DNA of 21,156 nucleotides from Prevotella sp. CAG:891 (GTDB taxonomy: Bacteria; Bacteroidota; Bacteroidia; Bacteroidales; Bacteroidaceae): NCBI GenBank assembly GCA_000437675.1, contig FR901780.1, forward strand, positions 6,873 through 28,028, read 5' to 3'. The notes beneath the pieces were generated by a model. It had not been told where the DNA came from, made no database searches, and worked only from the letters and a program-made list of their open reading frames with translations. Position 1 is the stretch's first letter, and every line of letters begins with the position of its first letter. Positions 15,867-21,156 of this stretch are shown piece after piece. A program made the position numbers and the translations under genes.

Positions 15867-18227
15867 ATGGGCATAAGCAAAGATTTAACAGAAGAGGATG
15901 TCAAGTTCCGCTATATCAACGAAGCCATTACAAGCAAAGGATGGTCAAAGGATAGCATTTTTATGGAACAGAAGGTTAAATTTACTGACGGTAAAATTAG
16001 TCTTCATGGCAATCTTGTGCATAGAGAGAAACCTAAGTTTGCCGACTATGTGCTTTATGCAAACAAGGCTACACCCTTAGCCATTGTAGAGGCAAAGGAT
16101 GCTAATCATTCTGTTTCTCATGGATTGCAACAAGCTATGACTTATGCCCAAATGCTTGATGTTAAGTTTGCATATAGTTCTAACGGGGAGGGCTTTGCCG
16201 AACATGACTTCTTAACAGGGAAAGAACGCACTTTTGCTATGGGTGAGTTTCCGACAAAAGAAGAACTTATCGAAAGATATAAAAGCGAGGCTAACGGTGG
16301 CAATGGACTTAATGAGCAAGAATTGGCTGTCATTAAGCAACCGTTCTGCACTGGTCAGAATATATTTCCTCCACGATATTATCAGCGCAATGCCGTAAAT
16401 CGTACTGTCAATGCTATAGCAAAAGGGCAAAATCGTGTCCTTCTTGTCATGGCAACTGGTACAGGCAAGACCTACACTGCTTTTCAGATTGTATGGCGTT
16501 TGCTTCATAGTGAATTGAAAAAGAAAGTGTTATATCTTGCTGACCGCAACATATTGGTTGACCAATCCATACAACAGGACTTCAAGCCGCTAAACAAGGT
16601 AACACACAAGATTGACTACTCCAAAGATAAGAATCACTTGGAGGAATTGAAATCTTATCAAGTGTTTTTTGCGCTATACCAGCAGTTGATTGGACAGAAT
16701 GATGCCAAGAATTATCAAGAGCTGTTCCCTAATCCCGACTACTTCGACCTTGTCATCGTTGATGAGTGTCATAGAGGTAGCGCAAAGGATGATAGCAACT
16801 GGCGAAACATCTTGGAATATTTTTCTTCAGCTACTCATATCGGTATGACTGCTACGCCAAAGGAAACGAAGTATCAGTCAAGTATTGGCTACTTTGGCGA
16901 GCCTATATATACATACAGCCTTAAAAACGGAATTGAGGATGGTTTCCTTGCTCCTTTCAAGGTAATCAACATCACAACCAACATTGGCGATGAGTGGAGA
17001 CCTAGAAAGGGACAAAAAGATATATACGGCAACGAGATAGAAGACCGTATTTATAACAACAGCGACTATGACTATAACATTGTTATAGAAGACCGTATAA
17101 GGGAAGTTGCGCAAGAGATAACCAACTATCTGAAAAGTACAGATCGCATGGCTAAGACCATAGTGTTCTGTGCTGATGAAACTCATGCGGAACGTATGCG
17201 TATGGCTTTGGCTAATGCCAATGCTGATATGTGCAAGAAAAATCCTGACTATGTGGTTCGTATAACTGGTAGTGACGAATACGGAAAAGGCAAGTTGGAT
17301 TATTTCATTTCTGTTGCAGAGAAATACCCTGTCATAGCGACAACAAGTAAGTTGCTTTCAACTGGTGTTGATTGCAAAATGACAAAACTGATTGTGCTTG
17401 ACCAACAAATCGGCTCTATGACAGAGTTCAAACAGATAATTGGTCGTGGCACTCGTCTTCGTGAGAAAGAAGGAAAGACATACTTCACAGTAATGGACTT
17501 CCGCAACGTGACACGATTGTTTGCTGACCCAGATTGGGACGGACCGATTGAGATAGACCCGAACTATCCGCCCAAGCAGAAAGAGCCTAAGCCGTATGTA
17601 CTTCCTGAAGACGACGGGCCTAAAGGCGTGAAAGAACCCGATCCTGAACCACGACCGAAGCCGATTGTTGCCAAGGATGGCTGTCAAGTGATGGTCATTA
17701 ACAAGGTCGTTTCTGTCTATGACACAAATGGTAAGTTACTTCGCACGGAAAGCATTACCGACTATACAAAGAAAAGTATCATAGACACATACGCTACGAT
17801 TGACACATTCACTTCCAAGTGGCAAGAAACCAAGAAAAAGTCTGATATTGCTGAAATGCTTAAAGACAGTGGTATTGATCTTGCTGCATTGAAGCATGAC
17901 CAAGATATGGATGATGTTGATGATTTCGATTTTATCTGCCATATAGCCTACGGCAAGAAAACACTTACACGACATGAACGTGCCGAACAAGTGAAGAAAC
18001 GAGACATATTCAGCAAGTATGGTGAACAGGCACGACTTGTGCTTGAAGCCTTGTTGGATAAGTACACCAAGGAAGGTGTGTCAGAATTGGAAAGTCTTAC
18101 TGTGCTTGAAAATGACCCATTCCGCAAATTGGGTTCAAAGGCAAACATCGTGAAGTTCTTTGGTGGCAAGCAAGGCTATCTTGATGCCGTAAAGGAACTG
18201 GAACAATACATATATAATATAGCATAA
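15867..18227 (+). CDS. hsdR: Type I restriction endonuclease subunit HsdR
   Basis: The 786-residue subunit translocates and cuts unmodified DNA in the HsdR2M2S complex. The N-terminal PD-(D/E)XK nuclease has D60 in 'FADYVLY' and E75-A-K77 in 'AIVEAKD'. The SF2 motor has Walker A ATGTGKT (196-202), DECH (299-302), MTATP (327-331) and 'QIIGRGTRLR' (motif VI). A C-terminal segment resembling the EcoEI-type HsdR C-terminal domain follows a proline/charged linker ('PPKQKEPKPYVLPEDDGPKGVKEPDPEPRPKP'). The shorter length and this C-terminus suggest the EcoAI/EcoEI (type IB) class. The ATG at 15867 is preferred over an in-frame TTG two codons earlier. All nuclease and motor residues are present. hsdM starts 14 nt after its stop. 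Confidence 0.95.
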   Translation: MGISKDLTEEDVKFRYINEAITSKGWSKDSIFMEQKVKFTDGKISLHGNLVHREKPKFADYVLYANKATPLAIVEAKDANHSVSHGLQQAMTYAQMLDVKFAYSSNGEGFAEHDFLTGKERTFAMGEFPTKEELIERYKSEANGGNGLNEQELAVIKQPFCTGQNIFPPRYYQRNAVNRTVNAIAKGQNRVLLVMATGTGKTYTAFQIVWRLLHSELKKKVLYLADRNILVDQSIQQDFKPLNKVTHKIDYSKDKNHLEELKSYQVFFALYQQLIGQNDAKNYQELFPNPDYFDLVIVDECHRGSAKDDSNWRNILEYFSSATHIGMTATPKETKYQSSIGYFGEPIYTYSLKNGIEDGFLAPFKVINITTNIGDEWRPRKGQKDIYGNEIEDRIYNNSDYDYNIVIEDRIREVAQEITNYLKSTDRMAKTIVFCADETHAERMRMALANANADMCKKNPDYVVRITGSDEYGKGKLDYFISVAEKYPVIATTSKLLSTGVDCKMTKLIVLDQQIGSMTEFKQIIGRGTRLREKEGKTYFTVMDFRNVTRLFADPDWDGPIEIDPNYPPKQKEPKPYVLPEDDGPKGVKEPDPEPRPKPIVAKDGCQVMVINKVVSVYDTNGKLLRTESITDYTKKSIIDTYATIDTFTSKWQETKKKSDIAEMLKDSGIDLAALKHDQDMDDVDDFDFICHIAYGKKTLTRHERAEQVKKRDIFSKYGEQARLVLEALLDKYTKEGVSELESLTVLENDPFRKLGSKANIVKFFGGKQGYLDAVKELEQYIYNIA

Positions 18228-18241
18228 AATAAAAACAAAAT

Positions 18242-19753
18242 ATGAGTTTATCAAATTTCGTAAAACGAGTTCGCAATATAATGCGCAATGATGCCGGTAT
18301 CAACGGTGATGCGCAACGCATAGAACAAATGGCGTGGATGCTGTTCTTGAAAGTCTATGACGAGAAAGAGAATGATTGGGAGTTGGACGATGATGATTAC
18401 AAGTCTATTATTCCAGAAGAATGCCGTTGGCGTAACTGGGCGCATGACGATGGAAGCGGTTATGCCTTGACTGGTGATGAGCTGCTTTCGTTTGTCAACA
18501 ACACATTGTTCGTGGAACTCAAAAACATAGAGATAACACCAACTACCCCTATCCGTCAGGCGATTGTAAAGACCACATTTGAGGATGCCAACCAATATAT
18601 GAAAGATGGAGTTCAACTTCGTCAAGTGCTGAATGTGATTGACGGTTTGAACCTTGGTGACTATGAGGAAAGTCATGCTTTCGGTGAGATATACGAGACA
18701 ATCCTCAAAGAAATGCAGGCGGCAGGTTCCTCTGGTGAGTTCTACACCCCAAGAGCCTTGACCGAATTTATGGCAGAGATAGTCAATCCCCAGATTGGTA
18801 AGAAAATGGCAGACTTCGCTTGTGGTACAGGAGGTTTCATCACAAGTTGGTTGGGTGAATTGGACAAGAAGGTAAAGACTGCTGAAGACCGCAAAGAGTA
18901 CAATCAGTCTGTATTTGGCATAGAAAAGAAACAATTCCCGTATATGCTATGTGTGACAAACCTGTTGCTGCATGGTATTGACACGCCATTGGTATATCAC
19001 GACAACTCGCTTACAAAAGATGTACTCAACTATACAGACGAGGACAAGTTTGATGTTGTGTTGATGAACCCACCATACGGTGGAAACGAGAAGTCGGATG
19101 TCAAGTCACATTTCCCTTCTGATATGCGCAGTAGCGAGACTGCTGACTTGTTCATGGTTCTCATCATGTACCGACTGAAGAGGAATGGTCGTGCGGCGGT
19201 CATTGTCCCAGACGGTTTCCTGTTTGGAGCGGACAACACAAAGATAGCCATCAAGACCAAGCTGCTCAGAGATTTCAACTTGCACACCATTATCCGTTTG
19301 CCTGGCAGTATCTTTGCACCTTACACTTCGATAGCCACGAACATTTTGTTCTTCGACAACACCAGTGCAGAGAATGCTCCAGAAGGCTTCTCAACGAAGG
19401 ACACATGGTTCTATCGTTTGGATATGCCAGAGGGGTACAAGCATTTCTCCAAGACAAAGTCCATGAAGTCGGAACATTGCAACCCAATCCGTGAGTGGTG
19501 GAACGACCGTAAGGAGATTATTATTGCTGATGGTGACGAGAAATCTCGTTGCTATTCGGTTGAAGACCTTATCGCCACCGATTGCAACTTCGACTTGTGC
19601 AAGTTCCCGAAAGAGGATGAAGAAATCTTGCCTCCTGCCGAACTGCTTGCCGACTATTTCAAGAAGCGCAAGGCTCTTGATCATGAAATTGATAAGACAT
19701 TGGCGGAGATACAGCGTATCTTGGGAATAAATGTGAATGTGGACGAATTGTGA
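18242..19753 (+). CDS. hsdM: Type I restriction-modification N6-adenine methyltransferase HsdM
   Basis: The 503-residue subunit methylates adenine in the HsdS-specified target. The N-terminal helical HsdM domain covers about residues 1-140. The SAM-binding motif I is DFACGTGGF (191-199), and the catalytic motif IV is NPPY (276-279). 'GEFYTPRALTEFMAEIV' (165-181) is characteristic of HsdM. It is intact and 14 nt downstream of hsdR. A pair of tandem hairpins starts 3 nt after its stop codon, before the YhcG-like gene. Confidence 0.97.
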   Translation: MSLSNFVKRVRNIMRNDAGINGDAQRIEQMAWMLFLKVYDEKENDWELDDDDYKSIIPEECRWRNWAHDDGSGYALTGDELLSFVNNTLFVELKNIEITPTTPIRQAIVKTTFEDANQYMKDGVQLRQVLNVIDGLNLGDYEESHAFGEIYETILKEMQAAGSSGEFYTPRALTEFMAEIVNPQIGKKMADFACGTGGFITSWLGELDKKVKTAEDRKEYNQSVFGIEKKQFPYMLCVTNLLLHGIDTPLVYHDNSLTKDVLNYTDEDKFDVVLMNPPYGGNEKSDVKSHFPSDMRSSETADLFMVLIMYRLKRNGRAAVIVPDGFLFGADNTKIAIKTKLLRDFNLHTIIRLPGSIFAPYTSIATNILFFDNTSAENAPEGFSTKDTWFYRLDMPEGYKHFSKTKSMKSEHCNPIREWWNDRKEIIIADGDEKSRCYSVEDLIATDCNFDLCKFPKEDEEILPPAELLADYFKKRKALDHEIDKTLAEIQRILGINVNVDEL

Positions 19754-19755
19754 AA

Positions 19756-19816
19756 TGTGGGACGGTGTTCCACAAATTATGAAAAGGTGAGACGCTGTCT
19801 CACTAATTCAGAAAAG
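19756..19816 (+). repeat. Tandem 30-bp units, each with a perfect hairpin, between hsdM and the YhcG gene
   Basis: Hairpin 1 is TGTGGGAC-GGT-GTTCCACA (19756-19774), 8 pairs including one G-T. Hairpin 2 is GTGAGAC-GCT-GTCTCAC (19787-19803), 7 Watson-Crick pairs. The period is 30 bp and the units (19757-19786, 19787-19816) share 23 of 30 bases. The arm difference G to A in one strand is matched by C to T in the other, and the G-T pair becomes G-C. Confidence 0.85.
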
Positions 19817-20144
19817 GATTGGATAATATGGAAAAATCTGCATTAACAAACATAACAGAAAAGCTGACTCAATCAGAGAAAAACTTCGTTTCTGACTTGA
19901 AGCATTTAGCCAGTGAAGCACGTCGGCAAGCCTATCGCAGTGCAGACCATCTATTGGTGGTTCGCAACTGGCTTATCGGTTGATGTATCGTGACACAGGA
20001 ACAAAATGGAAAGGAACGTGCGAAATATGGCAAACATGTCATAAAATTGGCTTCCCAAACCCTAACTGAAGAATACGGCAGGGGATTCGGACTGACAAGC
20101 ATAAAGAACATGCGCTCTTTTTACCTGATGTTCAGCAAATTACA

Positions 20145-20171
20145 AATTGGTCAAGCAATGCTTGACCAATT
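20145..20171 (+). repeat. 27-bp palindrome inside the YhcG-like gene, copy 1
   Basis: Arm AATTGGTCAAGC (20145-20156) pairs perfectly with GCTTGACCAATT (20160-20171) across AAT. It is read as IGQAMLDQ in the protein. The next palindrome starts exactly 45 bp later. Confidence 0.9.
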
Positions 20172-20189
20172 CAAACTCACAGACGAACC

Positions 20190-20216
20190 AATTCGTCAAG
20201 CACCGCTTGACGAATC
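20190..20216 (+). repeat. 27-bp palindrome inside the YhcG-like gene, copy 2
   Basis: Arm AATTCGTCAAGC (20190-20201) pairs with GCTTGACGAAT (20205-20215) across ACC; only the outermost pair is lost. It is read as IRQAPLDE in the same frame as copy 1, giving a 15-residue peptide repeat. The G/C swap at positions 5 and 23 relative to copy 1 is compensatory. Confidence 0.9.
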
Positions 20217-20996
20217 TACGATACCATTCTATCCTAACCTATCATGGCTTCACTATGAACGCTTACTGCGTGTAAAAGATATGGATGCAAGGTTGTGGTA
20301 TTTGAAGGAGGCGGCTCGTGAGCAATGGGATTACCGTACCTTACAGCGTAATATCTCCTCACAATACTATTATCGTTTGTTGCAAACCCCTGAGCATCTG
20401 CGCAAAGAGGTAAGTGACGAGATGCGTTCGCTGACTTCAGATTTCGAAAAAGACAAACTCTCTTATCTCAAGAATCCTGTGATAGCAGAGTTCTTAGGAT
20501 TACCACAGAACCCTGCCTATAGTGAATCGAAACTGGAAACTGCCATTATCAACCATCTGCAGACTTTCATCATGGAGTTGGGCAAAGGCTATGCGTTTGT
20601 GGCTCGCCAACAGCATATCAAGACGGACATGGGCGATTTCTATATCGACCTTGTGTTTTACAACATCATCCTAAAGTCCTATCTCATTATTGATTTAAAG
20701 ACTACGCAGATAACTCATCAGGATGTGGGACAGATGGATATGTACGTCAGAATGTATGACGAGTTGAAGAAAGAGGAAGGCAATAATCCTACTATCGGTT
20801 TGGTTCTGTGTTCTGACACTAGCAAAGACCTTGCACGTTATTCCATATTGAAGGACAGCAAGCAGCTCTTTGCCGCAAAGTATCTTACTTATCTTCCTAC
20901 AGAAGAAGAGTTGAGCCGAGAAATCCGTGAGCAGAAAGAGTTTTTTGAATTACAAAAGGGAAAAGAGGCAGAAGATGAAGATTAAAAATAGTATAT

Positions 20997-21023
20997 AATT
21001 CGCCAACAACTTGTTGGCGAATT
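20997..21023 (+). repeat. 27-bp palindrome between the YhcG-like gene and hsdS, copy 3
   Basis: AATTCGCCAACAA (20997-21009), C, then TTGTTGGCGAATT (21011-21023) is a perfect palindrome. It has the same length and the same AATTCG start as copy 2. It begins 12 nt after the YhcG stop and ends 24 nt before the hsdS ATG. No T-run follows, so it is not a standard terminator. Confidence 0.88.
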
Positions 21024-21047
21024 GATACTTTACGATAAAAAATTACA

Positions 21048-21156
21048 ATGAACGGAAAACAATTAAAGAACAGCATATTACAATGGGCGATACAGGGAAA
21101 ACTTGTACCGCAAGACCCCAATGACGAACCAGCAAGAGTTTTGCTTGATAAGATTC
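21048..21156 (+). CDS. hsdS: Type I restriction-modification specificity subunit HsdS, N-terminal 36 codons
   Basis: The frame opens with 'MNGKQLKNSILQWAIQGKLV' and 'PQDPNDEPARVLLDKI', which is the standard N-terminal start of many HsdS proteins. It runs off the right edge. HsdS holds two target-recognition domains that choose the methylated and cleaved sequence; neither is visible here. It is placed after the YhcG-like gene, completing the hsdR-hsdM-hsdS set. Whether inverted partial hsdS copies and a recombinase follow cannot be seen. Confidence 0.9.
   Translation, partial: MNGKQLKNSILQWAIQGKLVPQDPNDEPARVLLDKI

Larger units (their letters stand above)
19828..20985 (+). pseudogene. YhcG/DUF1016-family PD-(D/E)XK nuclease gene interrupted by an in-frame UGA
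   Basis: From the ATG at 19828, preceded by AAAGGA at good spacing, the frame reads 'LTQSEKNFVSDLKHLASEARRQAYRSADHLLVVRNWLIG' and then meets TGA at 19981-19983 (codon 52). It continues in the same frame with 'CIVTQEQNGKERAKYGKHVIKLA' to TAA at 20983-20985. Family proteins usually have a continuous 'NWLIGxxIVxxEQNG' here, so W or another residue was probably lost. Position 385 would be the end of the full protein. The DUF1016 N-domain covers about 18-185 and the nuclease domain about 230-350, with E238, D274 ('GDFYIDLVFY') and D289-L-K291 in place of the common ELK. A GTG at 19990 could restart translation and give a 331-residue product. YhcG-type genes are often found between hsdM and hsdS; their role is not settled. 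It could be dead, split or read through. Confidence 0.85.

Noticed and set aside
19981..19986. UGA followed by UGU as a selenocysteine codon in the YhcG-like gene.
   Set aside because: No selenoprotein relation is known for this family, and a tryptophan or similar residue is expected here. A nonsense mutation is simpler.
19756..20216. Regularly spaced palindromic repeats as a CRISPR array.
   Set aside because: There are only two copies in each place, spacing is 30 or 45 bp with no unique spacers of CRISPR size, one pair is in a coding frame, and no cas genes are present.
20997..21023. The palindrome before hsdS as a Rho-independent terminator or as an hsdS inversion site.
   Set aside because: No T-run follows it. 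Inversion sites of shuffling type I loci normally lie inside hsdS with an integrase nearby, neither of which can be seen here. The link to the other two 27-bp palindromes explains it better.

Overview
The window looks like a chromosomal segment of a Bacteroidales bacterium, probably Prevotella or a relative. Several promoters carry the Bacteroidetes -7 box TAnnTTTG. Lysine/diaminopimelate synthesis uses DapL. A secreted protein ends in a type IX secretion (T9SS) sorting tail, and a Bacteroides-type dipeptidyl peptidase III is present. The genus cannot be fixed from the sequence alone.

Layout: (1) 1-1140, minus strand, N-terminal part of a secreted dipeptidyl peptidase III. (2) 1521-5320, plus strand, DbpA-like DEAD-box helicase, acidic DMP19/DUF4375 protein, smpB and a secreted GH5 beta-mannanase, ending in a strong terminator. 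(3) 5433-5962, a small Cys-rich protein and a decayed IS transposase. (4) 6088-10163, minus strand, an Lrp/AsnC regulator and a three-gene unit read as dapL-like paralog, dapF, dapL. (5) 10537-12411, plus strand, a long PurF-family amidophosphoribosyltransferase divergent from the dap unit. (6) 12669-15131, minus strand, a multidomain T9SS cargo protein. (7) 15593 to the window end, plus strand, a type I restriction-modification locus: XRE regulator, hsdR, hsdM, an interrupted YhcG/DUF1016 nuclease gene and the start of hsdS. This last block looks more AT-rich than the left side and is probably acquired.

The dapF and dapL products act together in diaminopimelate synthesis: DapL makes LL-DAP and DapF epimerises it to meso-DAP. 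The third gene of the unit is a full-length, gapless paralog of DapL whose PLP-binding lysine is arginine, so it is probably a pseudoenzyme. The type I locus should encode a restriction/methylation complex of HsdR, HsdM and HsdS.

The two observations most worth a second look are the DapL pseudoenzyme and a set of palindromes in the restriction locus. Two tandem hairpins lie between hsdM and the YhcG gene. Two 27-bp palindromes lie in frame inside the YhcG gene, and a third related 27-bp palindrome lies between it and hsdS. Within each family, base changes in one arm are matched in the other. The YhcG gene also carries an in-frame UGA at codon 52.
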